In this document: positions 30,347 through 37,220 of the stretch, piece by piece
How the letters are laid out: every line of letters begins with the position of its first letter
Position numbering within the stretch: the stretch's first letter is position 1
NCBI GenBank assembly: GCA_018260475.1
Contig: JAGLBA010000008.1
Location: 59,285 to 96,504 of the forward strand
From: Chryseobacterium sp.
Lineage (GTDB): Bacteria; Bacteroidota; Bacteroidia; Flavobacteriales; Weeksellaceae
Direction of reading: 5' to 3'
Length of the DNA: 37,220 nucleotides
The notes under the pieces: model-generated
Database searches by the model: none
Told to the model about the DNA's origin: nothing
What the model saw: the letters and a program-made list of their open reading frames with translations, nothing else
Translations under genes and position numbers: made by a program

Positions 30347-31693
30347 CTAAAAAAGTCGTTCATGAAAGTCCTCAATCTTACTGACTTCCTCAATTCTAAT
30401 GGCGAATTTCCGTTTTGGGATTTTATTTAGATTTGAAACAAAGATTTTATCATAGCCTAATTTCTCTGCCTCGGAAATTCTTTGTTCTATTTGTGGCACG
30501 GGTCGAATCTCTCCACTCAAACCGATTTCTCCCGCGAAGCAAAACTTTTCTGAAACAGCAATGTCCTCATTAGACGAGAGGATGGAGGCGATTACAGCCA
30601 AATCCAGGGCGGGATCGCCGGTTTTTATGCCGCCGGTAATGTTTAAAAACACATCTTTCGCGCCCAGTTGGAAACCAGCTCTTTTTTCCAAAACCGCCAG
30701 AAGCATATTCAGTCTTTTAGAATCGAATCCTGTGCAGCTGCGTTGCGGTGTACCATACACCGCCGTGCTTACAAGTGCTTGAATTTCAATAAGCATCGGG
30801 CGGTTCCCCTCCAAAGTGACGGCTACTGAATTCCCAGACAGTTCCTCGAATTTTTTGGTAATTAAAATTTCGGATGGATTTTTTATTTCTTTTAATCCCT
30901 GAGAGATCATTTCGTAAATCCCAATTTCCGCCGTGGATCCAAAACGGTTTTTGCTCGCTCTCAAAAGTCTGAAAAGATGGTTGCGGTCGCCGTCGAAATT
31001 TAAAACAACATCTACCATGTGTTCCAGAATTTTCGGCCCGGCGATTTGTCCGTCCTTGGTGATGTGCCCCACGAGAAAAACCGATGTATTGGTGTCTTTA
31101 GCAAATTTAATAATCTCGTTGCTGCACTCGCGGATTTGCGAAACGGTGCCAGGCGAACTTTCAATTAATCCGATTTGCAGCGTTTGGATAGAATCTATAA
31201 TCATGAAATCCGGTTGCAGTTTCCTGGCTTCGTGTAGGATTTTTTCTACTGAAGTTTCTGTGTAGAGGTAGCATTGCGGGTTTTGGATTTCGGAAAGGCG
31301 GTCTGCGCGCATTTTGATTTGCGAAGCACTTTCTTCCCCGGAAACATATAGGATTTTTTTCTTCATTTTCAAAGCCAACTGTAGTAGCAATGTAGATTTC
31401 CCGATGCCCGGCTCGCCGCCAATGAGCGTCACCGATCCCAAAACAATTCCACCACCGAGAACGCGGTTCAGTTCTTCGGAAGGCGTTTTAATACGCTGTT
31501 CCTCGGCTGTTTCTACTTCTATAATGTTGATGATGTGCTGTTTAGATTTTTGCGAAATGCCTTTTGCGGGCGCTTTTTCCACCACTTCTTCTACCAAAGT
31601 GTTCCATTCGCCGCAGTTTTTGCATTGCCCAAGCCATTGCGGATATTGGGTGCCGCAGTTCTGACAAATATATGCTGTTTTAAGTTTAGCCAA
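30347..31693 (-). CDS. radA: DNA repair protein RadA
   Basis: A 448-residue RecA-like branch-migration protein. The N-terminal zinc finger has Cys10, Cys13, Cys24 and Cys27. Walker A GGEPGIGKST is near residue 92. The RadA-specific KNRFG motif lies in ASKNRFGSTAEIG. A C-terminal Lon-protease-like domain (about 290-448) includes GEIGLSGEIRPVPQ and KIFVSNLNKIP. The codon for the first residue is TTG (31691-31693) and the following residues AKLKTAYICQNC match the usual RadA start, so a TTG start is likely. It is on the same strand as recG, upstream by 112 bp, and recG has its own -7 box. Confidence 0.95.
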   Translation of the reverse strand: MAKLKTAYICQNCGTQYPQWLGQCKNCGEWNTLVEEVVEKAPAKGISQKSKQHIINIIEVETAEEQRIKTPSEELNRVLGGGIVLGSVTLIGGEPGIGKSTLLLQLALKMKKKILYVSGEESASQIKMRADRLSEIQNPQCYLYTETSVEKILHEARKLQPDFMIIDSIQTLQIGLIESSPGTVSQIRECSNEIIKFAKDTNTSVFLVGHITKDGQIAGPKILEHMVDVVLNFDGDRNHLFRLLRASKNRFGSTAEIGIYEMISQGLKEIKNPSEILITKKFEELSGNSVAVTLEGNRPMLIEIQALVSTAVYGTPQRSCTGFDSKRLNMLLAVLEKRAGFQLGAKDVFLNITGGIKTGDPALDLAVIASILSSNEDIAVSEKFCFAGEIGLSGEIRPVPQIEQRISEAEKLGYDKIFVSNLNKIPKRKFAIRIEEVSKIEDFHERLF

Positions 31694-31760
31694 AATGAAA
31701 ATTTGAGACGCAATTTACGCAAATTTTCAATGCTCCTTTTTTTTGTGATTGAATTTTAAA

Positions 31761-31792
31761 TTTGCCACCAATAGTATTTTCCCCTAACTTTG
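31761..31792 (+). promoter_or_regulatory. Promoter of pyrG
   Basis: TTTG (31761-31764) and TAACTTTG (31785-31792) are separated by 20 bp, the best full match to the Bacteroidota -33/-7 pattern in the window. The ATG follows 16 bp after the box. Confidence 0.8.
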
Positions 31793-31808
31793 CACAAACC
31801 TAAACTTA

Positions 31809-33422
31809 ATGAGCAAAAAGCAAACAAAATATATCTTCGTAACGGGAGGTGTTACTTCTTCACTTGGTAAAGGAATCGTTTCGGCCTCGCTCGGATTGCT
31901 CTTAAAGTCAAGAGGCTTTAGTGTTACCATTCAAAAACTGGATCCATATATCAACATTGATCCAGGTACTTTAAATCCTTATGAACACGGCGAATGCTAT
32001 GTGACTGATGACGGTGCGGAAACAGATTTGGATTTAGGGCATTACGAGAGATTTCTCGATTCCGCCACTTCTCAAGATAATAATGTAACGACCGGGAAAA
32101 TTTATCAAACCGTTATCGAGAAGGAGAGGCGGGGCGATTTTTTGGGTAAGACTGTCCAGGTGATTCCGCATATTACCAATGAAATTAAGCGCCGCATCAA
32201 AATCTTGGCAAAACAAGATTATGATATCATTATCACTGAGATTGGTGGCACTGTGGGAGATATTGAATCTTTACCTTACATAGAATCTGTTCGCCAGTTG
32301 AAATGGGAATTGGGTGAGAAAAACTCTATGGTAATCCACCTTACACTTTTGCCTTATCTTGCCGCGAGCGGCGAACTGAAAACAAAACCTTCCCAACATT
32401 CAGTACGCCAATTGATGGAAAGCGGTATCCAGGCGGATGTTTTGGTTTGCCGAACGGAATATAAAATTCCAAAAGAACAGCGCGCAAAATTGGCGCAATT
32501 CTGTAATGTACCGCTATCCAATGTGATAGAATGTAAAGATCTAGATACGATTTACGAGGTTCCGCTTTATCTTCAAAAACAAGATTTTGATGATGTGGTG
32601 TTAAAAGAACTCGGGTTGGAATCCAATAAAGAAGCCGATTTGAAAGACTGGAAAACTTTCCTCAAGAAATATCAAAATCCAAAGAAAAAGGTTGAAATCG
32701 CGCTCATCGGGAAATATGTATCCCTCCAAGATTCTTATAAATCTATAGCGGAAGCCTTCATCCATGCCGGTGCAGATCAGGAAATAGATGTGAGGTTGCG
32801 CTGGGTGTACAGCGGTGATTTGGAAGAAAGTACTGTTGCGGAAAAATTAAAGGGAGTAGATGGAATGCTGATTGCGCCGGGCTTCGGTGATCGCGGTATC
32901 GAAGGAAAAATATTAGCGGCAAAAAACGCCCGCGAAAATAATGTCCCGCTTTTGGGAATTTGCCTCGGTATGCAGATTATGACCATCGAATTTGCGAGAA
33001 ATGTACTCGGTTATGGCAAGGCAAACTCTATGGAGTTCGATCCATCTACGCCGGAGCCGGTGATTTCCATCATGGAAGAGCAAAAAAATGTGGTAGAAAA
33101 AGGAGGAACTATGCGCCTGGGAGCTTGGAAATGTAATTTGGATCCCAAATCTCAGTTGGCTGCCATCTATGGACATTCGCAAATCAGCGAGCGACACCGC
33201 CACCGCTATGAATTTAATTCCGAATTCCGTGATGAGTATGAAAAAAATGGATTGATTCCTACTGGTTTCAACCCAGAAACAGGCCTCGTTGAAACTTTGG
33301 AGTTGAAGGGGCATCCGTTCTACATCGGTGTGCAGTACCACCCGGAATACAAGAGTACCGTGGCAACGCCGCACCCGCTTTTCAAGGCCTTTGTGAAGGC
33401 GTGCAGTACTCATGCCAAATAA
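31809..33422 (+). CDS. pyrG: CTP synthase
   Basis: A 537-residue cytoplasmic enzyme that aminates UTP to CTP with glutamine-derived ammonia and ATP. The N-terminal synthetase domain (about 1-270) has FVTGGVTSSLGKGIVSASLG and KLDPYINIDPGT. The class I glutaminase domain (about 295-530) has the nucleophile Cys385 in GICLGMQ and the His/Glu pair in YHPEY near the end. The length is normal. It is monocistronic between a strong promoter and terminator. Confidence 0.97.
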   Translation: MSKKQTKYIFVTGGVTSSLGKGIVSASLGLLLKSRGFSVTIQKLDPYINIDPGTLNPYEHGECYVTDDGAETDLDLGHYERFLDSATSQDNNVTTGKIYQTVIEKERRGDFLGKTVQVIPHITNEIKRRIKILAKQDYDIIITEIGGTVGDIESLPYIESVRQLKWELGEKNSMVIHLTLLPYLAASGELKTKPSQHSVRQLMESGIQADVLVCRTEYKIPKEQRAKLAQFCNVPLSNVIECKDLDTIYEVPLYLQKQDFDDVVLKELGLESNKEADLKDWKTFLKKYQNPKKKVEIALIGKYVSLQDSYKSIAEAFIHAGADQEIDVRLRWVYSGDLEESTVAEKLKGVDGMLIAPGFGDRGIEGKILAAKNARENNVPLLGICLGMQIMTIEFARNVLGYGKANSMEFDPSTPEPVISIMEEQKNVVEKGGTMRLGAWKCNLDPKSQLAAIYGHSQISERHRHRYEFNSEFRDEYEKNGLIPTGFNPETGLVETLELKGHPFYIGVQYHPEYKSTVATPHPLFKAFVKACSTHAK

Positions 33423-33442
33423 TTATAAACTAAAACAAATAG

Positions 33443-33474
33443 ACAGTCTCAGGGTTCTGAGGCTGTTTTTTTTT
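33443..33474 (+). terminator. Intrinsic terminator of pyrG
   Basis: ACAGTCTCAG (33443-33452) pairs with CTGAGGCTGT (33457-33466), including one T-G pair, followed by a run of T. Confidence 0.88.
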
Positions 33475-33568
33475 GATTTTAACAAAATGAAATCCTCCTT
33501 AAAATATTATTTTTTTTGTTAAAACTTTACTTCAATAAAAATAAGGATGTCAAAAGTTTTAAAATCAT

Positions 33569-33576
33569 TACTTTTG
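33569..33576 (+). promoter_or_regulatory. -7 box of yidC
   Basis: TACTTTTG lies 67 bp before the yidC ATG. The leader contains a five-codon open frame (ATG 33615 to TAA 33632, MASKI), which may be chance. Confidence 0.55.
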
Positions 33577-33643
33577 TGCCCGCAAGAGCGCCGGTTTTTA
33601 TTTAAGATAAAAAAATGGCTTCTAAAATTTAAAACAAATATAA

Positions 33644-35437
33644 ATGCAACAGAATAACGGACTGGACAAAAACCAACTGATCAGTTTCTTCATTTTCTCG
33701 ATGATCCTATTGGGGGGAATGTTTTATTTTCAAAACAAACAACAAAAAGAGGAACAACTGAAAAAAGCGCAGCATCCGACAGCGCAAACTTCGGCGGTGA
33801 AGCCTACGGCCATGACGAATATGAACCCCGGCGTTACTCCGGCGGCTATCACTTCGGCATCCCTTCAAAATGATTTGTTGAAACTTGAGTTTTCCAGCCT
33901 TGGCGGTCAGATTTCTAAAGTAGAGTTGAAAAAATATAAGGCTTATAATAAAAAGACTGATGCAGATACCGACCCGCTTTATCTCTTCAATAGAAATAAT
34001 TCTACCTACGGTTTTCAGTTTAAAGATAGTACCGGCAAAATTTTTAATACCAAAGATTTAGTTTTTACGCCACAGGTTTCTGGCAATATGGTGACGATGC
34101 AGAGTACGATAAACGGTGCTGTAATCCAATTTATCTACACGCTTTTGCCGAAATATGAGGTAGATTTCAAAGTTCGTACAAAAGGTCTTAGTAAAATTGT
34201 AAATGATGGTAAGGCTGAATTTGTGTGGAACTACAATGTTCGCAACCAAGAAAAAGGACGCTCCCAAGAGCAAACCCACACGGAGTTTTCTTACGCTTTT
34301 GATAATTACGGATCTTATGATTACGATGCGCGCTCCGAAATGGACGAGCCGGAGGAAACCCTGAATTGGATTGGTGTAAAACAACAATTTTTTGCAGCCG
34401 TGATAGAAGCCAAAAATGGTTTCACACTATCAAAAGGCGCGCAGGACATGATAAAGGAGGGCGAATACCTAAAAAAGATGAACTATGGTGGCCAAGTGCA
34501 GATGGCGGGAAATGAATTAAACCAGGATTTTACCTGGAGATTCATGCCGCTTGATTTGCCACTTTTGAAATCTTACAACAAGAACTTTGAAGAAATCTTA
34601 CCATTAGGGTGGTCATTCATAGGTTGGCTGAACAGATTATTCTTCATCCCAATATTCAATGCTCTTTCTTCATGGGGCATCGCGGCCGGATGGGTAATTT
34701 TCCTAATGACGATCGCAACGAAATTATTGCTATCCCCAATTATGTTTAAACAACATAAACTCAGTGCCATGATGAGGGTGATCCGTCCGGAAATCGATGA
34801 GGTGAACGAGAAATACAAAAATGCGGACCCAATGAAAAAGCAACAGGAAGTGATGGCGGTGTACCGCAAAGCCGGTGTAAACCAAATGGCTGGCTGCTTA
34901 CCAGCGCTGATACAAGTGCCGATTTTCTATGCGCTATTCCGCTTCTTCCCGAATATGATAGACCTGCGCGGTAAAAGTTTTTGGTTTGCAAAAGACCTCA
35001 CGGCGTATGACGATGTTATAAAATTTGGGCATAATATCCCGCTACTGGGCGATCACCTGAGTATTTTTGCCTTGGCGTGTACCGTGGTCATCCTTATATA
35101 TACGATAATGACTTCCGGACAAATGCAGGCGCCACAACAAGAAGGAATGCCCAATATGAAAGTGATGATGTATATTTTCCCGATTACATTCTTGTTCTTT
35201 TTGAACACATCTGCGTCTGGGCTGTCGTGGTATTATTTCGTATCTAATGCTCTGAATATATTGATCATTTTAGTCATTAAATATTTTATTTTGGATGAGA
35301 AAAAAATCCATGCACAAATCCACGCCAATAAGCAGAAGGCACCGAAGCCAGAGGGCAAATTCCAAAAAAGAATGCGCGAAATGATGGAAAAAGCGCAGGA
35401 ACAACAAAAGTTGCAAGAACACCAAAAGAAAAAATAG
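33644..35437 (+). CDS. yidC: Membrane protein insertase YidC
   Basis: A 597-residue Oxa1-family insertase. TM1 is at about 10-29. A large periplasmic beta domain (about 60-330) begins with SLQNDLLKLEFSSLGGQISKVELK-type strands. The conserved insertase core (about 345-555) has five helices, with WGIAAGWVIFLMTIATKLLLS, MAGCLPALIQVPIFYALF and SGLSWYYFVSNALNI. The C-terminal tail is Lys/Gln-rich (HANKQKAPKPEG, EQQKLQEHQKKK) and could contact ribosomes. It follows pyrG but has a separate promoter box and its own terminator. Confidence 0.96.
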   Translation: MQQNNGLDKNQLISFFIFSMILLGGMFYFQNKQQKEEQLKKAQHPTAQTSAVKPTAMTNMNPGVTPAAITSASLQNDLLKLEFSSLGGQISKVELKKYKAYNKKTDADTDPLYLFNRNNSTYGFQFKDSTGKIFNTKDLVFTPQVSGNMVTMQSTINGAVIQFIYTLLPKYEVDFKVRTKGLSKIVNDGKAEFVWNYNVRNQEKGRSQEQTHTEFSYAFDNYGSYDYDARSEMDEPEETLNWIGVKQQFFAAVIEAKNGFTLSKGAQDMIKEGEYLKKMNYGGQVQMAGNELNQDFTWRFMPLDLPLLKSYNKNFEEILPLGWSFIGWLNRLFFIPIFNALSSWGIAAGWVIFLMTIATKLLLSPIMFKQHKLSAMMRVIRPEIDEVNEKYKNADPMKKQQEVMAVYRKAGVNQMAGCLPALIQVPIFYALFRFFPNMIDLRGKSFWFAKDLTAYDDVIKFGHNIPLLGDHLSIFALACTVVILIYTIMTSGQMQAPQQEGMPNMKVMMYIFPITFLFFLNTSASGLSWYYFVSNALNILIILVIKYFILDEKKIHAQIHANKQKAPKPEGKFQKRMREMMEKAQEQQKLQEHQKKK

Positions 35438-35452
35438 TTTTCATATCAAAAA

Positions 35453-35488
35453 GAAAAAAAACGGAAGCGCAAGTTTCCGTTTTTTTTT
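35453..35488. terminator. Bidirectional terminator between yidC and rnhB
   Basis: ACGGAA (35461-35466) and TTCCGT (35475-35480) form the stem, with eight A to the left and eight T to the right. It can serve convergent yidC and rnhB. Confidence 0.85.
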
Positions 35489-35512
35489 ATTTTAGTCAAC
35501 ATCCAACACCTA

Positions 35513-36109
35513 TTACCCATTACCCATGCTGTAGTCCAACCGAAAAGATTTCCGGTGATGAATGCAGGGACCGTGTTCAATGAGGGCTTCCCGATGTTCC
35601 TTGGTGGCATAACCCATGTTTTTGTTCCAGCCGTATTGTGGGAATTCATCGTGCAATTTTATCATCAAATTATCTCTGTAGTTTTTTGCTAAAATAGAAG
35701 CGCATGCAATGCTGAGGTACTTGCTGTCGCCTTTTATAATGCATAGATGTGGGGTGAAATTGTAGGGGTGAAACCGATTTCCATCTACAAGGATGAATTC
35801 CGGCTGCGTATGCAAGGCCTCCAGCGAAAGGTGCATAGCGTGAATGCTGGCATTTAGTATATTGTGCCGGTCAATAAGCTCAACTGGAACTTCTGCGATA
35901 GCGAAGGCAAGTGCGTTATCCTTTATATAATTATCTATTTCAAGGCGTTGCTTTTGTGTTAAAATTTTAGAATCATTGATGTATTTCGGGCGGAAGTAAG
36001 GTTTCAGGATCACACTTGCAGCTACAACGGGACCTGCGAGACAGCCGCGGCCGACTTCGTCCGTTCCCGCTTCTATAAGATTTTTGCTATATTTTTTAAG
36101 TAAAGGCAT
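35513..36109 (-). CDS. rnhB: Ribonuclease HII
   Basis: A 198-residue enzyme that cleaves RNA in RNA-DNA hybrids, including single embedded ribonucleotides. The catalytic segment GTDEVGRGCLAGPV carries Asp17 and Glu18 and the GRG motif. FILVDGNR holds a further acidic ligand near 109, and GDSKYLSIACASILAK is a family block. The length is normal. The ATG at 36109 is the only good start. The last codons contain a short direct repeat (GGGTAAT twice) that also places the stop; this is probably harmless. It converges with yidC. Confidence 0.95.
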   Translation of the reverse strand: MPLLKKYSKNLIEAGTDEVGRGCLAGPVVAASVILKPYFRPKYINDSKILTQKQRLEIDNYIKDNALAFAIAEVPVELIDRHNILNASIHAMHLSLEALHTQPEFILVDGNRFHPYNFTPHLCIIKGDSKYLSIACASILAKNYRDNLMIKLHDEFPQYGWNKNMGYATKEHREALIEHGPCIHHRKSFRLDYSMGNG

Positions 36110-36367
36110 TGATATCCAGTTAGATGTATGCTAATATTCCTTTTTTTTTTAGTGGTAACAATATTAAATAATTATTAATAAAATTTGGATAAAAAAATGA
36201 CAACAATCATAACGAAAAGTTTAGAATTAACAGATTGCTATTAAAAATTGGCAATTGTTTATGAATTTATTGAAATTAGATTAAACTAATTTAGAAAACC
36301 TTAACAAAGAACTTGCATATATTAACTAAACTTTACATATTTGTATCAATGAAAAATTTAATTTGAT

Positions 36368-37220
36368 ATGAAGAAATTAACAACAACTGTTTTAGCAGTA
36401 GTTCTGACTTCCTCTTTTGTGATGGTAGATGCGCAAAGAAGACCGTCGGATACTATTAAAACCAAAGATTTGGGCGAGGTGGTAATCACCGGAGCTTTAG
36501 GTATTAAGAAAAACTTAAATGCTGTTACAGCAGCTACTACTGTTGTAAGTTCGAAAGAATTGACCGCTGCGTCCAACCCAAATGTGGTTCAATCCTTAGC
36601 AGGTAAGGTTGCAGGTCTACAAATTACAACTACTGATGTAGGGGTAAATTCAACAAACAGAATTGTGCTGAGAGGATCAAGATCCATAACAAGTGACAAC
36701 CAAGCTTTGATTGTTATTGATAATGTGATCTCTACAGCATCCATCCTTAACCAAATTCCACCAGATGCCATCGAAAGTATGAATGTCATCAAAGGTTTGC
36801 AAGGTGCAGCGCTATACGGCTCCCAAGGTGTGAACGGTGTAATTGTGGTAACAACGAAAAAGGGAAGCGGATCGCAGAAAATACAGTTTACACTGAATTC
36901 TTCTGTAGATGTTTCTTCGATTTATAAGACGCCGATAGTTCAACAGGAATACGGCCAAGGTATCCAGGATCCTACTTTTAGTGATGTAGATTATGGTGGA
37001 ACGAACCATACGCCGCATGAAAATACTTCTTGGGGTCCCGCGTATAACAATCCGCTGATCGGTGGGCAACTTACTGAGGTGGGTCTTCCGCAGGTGGACA
37101 ATACTTTCTTGAAGGCTATTTACTCTCCTATTAAAAATCACTTTGCGAACTTCTTTACAAATGGTATGACCTTCCAGAACGGAGTTTCAATGAATGTAGG
37201 TGGATCGGATGCTTATGCTT
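36368..37220 (+). CDS. SusC/RagA-type TonB-linked outer-membrane receptor, 5' part
   Basis: The first 284 codons of a gene cut by the right edge. The signal peptide spans about 1-22 (ending VDAQ), then come a short linker and the TonB box region DLGEVVITGALG (about 34-45). The plug domain shows SLAGKVAGLQI, NRIVLRGSRSI, ALIVIDNV and LQGAALYGSQGVNGVIVVTTKKG. These are the SusC/RagA plug hallmarks. The carboxypeptidase-regulatory-like domain that usually sits before the plug is absent. Substrate is unknown; a SusD partner would be expected past the edge. The barrel is not in the window. I see no clear -7 box in the 258 bp upstream. Confidence 0.9.
   Translation, partial: MKKLTTTVLAVVLTSSFVMVDAQRRPSDTIKTKDLGEVVITGALGIKKNLNAVTAATTVVSSKELTAASNPNVVQSLAGKVAGLQITTTDVGVNSTNRIVLRGSRSITSDNQALIVIDNVISTASILNQIPPDAIESMNVIKGLQGAALYGSQGVNGVIVVTTKKGSGSQKIQFTLNSSVDVSSIYKTPIVQQEYGQGIQDPTFSDVDYGGTNHTPHENTSWGPAYNNPLIGGQLTEVGLPQVDNTFLKAIYSPIKNHFANFFTNGMTFQNGVSMNVGGSDAYA

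Overview
The window looks like chromosome of a Bacteroidota bacterium, probably Flavobacteriales and near Chryseobacterium (family Weeksellaceae). The evidence is AT-rich intergenic DNA, many TAnnTTTG-type -7 promoter boxes, start codons preceded by A-rich leaders rather than Shine-Dalgarno sequences, type IX secretion (T9SS) sorting domains with a PorZ-like protein, a SusC-type receptor and an OstA-like protein. The genus is inferred from style and gene content, not from a marker-gene comparison. I see no phage, insertion sequence or CRISPR array; most of the window is core chromosome.

Layout. 1-760: a minus-strand tandem tRNA array (Lys-Leu-Lys-Leu-Lys) built from a 305-bp unit, with a promoter at its right. 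784-2474: aroK, a convergent S4-domain RNA-binding protein, and an FKBP-like lipoprotein transcribed divergently from it. 2710-4227: a membrane-anchored FMN-binding glutamate-synthase-like enzyme. 4228-7832: an accessory-looking stretch in which two intergenic regions each carry the same two structured repeats (called A and B here) on either side of mtaB and an uncharacterised, possibly PD-(D/E)XK-type protein. 7833-13148: a 1076-residue outer-membrane protein, a decayed T9SS-domain gene and two intact T9SS cargo proteins. 13229-17490: OstA-like gene, Fur-family repressor and Kup potassium transporter. 17748-22391: a minus-strand run of split 5'-nucleotidase (C-terminal part, then N-terminal part), porZ-like gene and recO. 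22502-27235: dapA, a GNAT acetyltransferase, then an AraC-type regulator, a response regulator and a histidine kinase packed together. 27334-28148: a YtxH-like protein, a small membrane protein and a possible small RNA. 28147-31693: recG and radA. 31809-36109: pyrG, yidC and rnhB. 36368-end: a SusC-like receptor cut by the window edge.

How the genes fit together. Cell-envelope and secretion functions dominate: OstA-like LPS transport, PorZ-like T9SS surface attachment, T9SS cargos, YidC, SusC and the large outer-membrane protein. They are interspersed with DNA repair (recO, recG, radA, rnhB) and biosynthesis (aroK, dapA, pyrG). Several starts were moved from the longest open frame to an internal ATG because a -7 promoter box overlaps or lies just downstream of the longer start. 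Three genes (outer-membrane protein, recG, radA) appear to begin with TTG.

The least explained part is the A/B repeat pair. The two B copies carry paired substitutions that keep a 7-bp stem, which points to a selected secondary structure. I did not find a clearly new multi-gene system.
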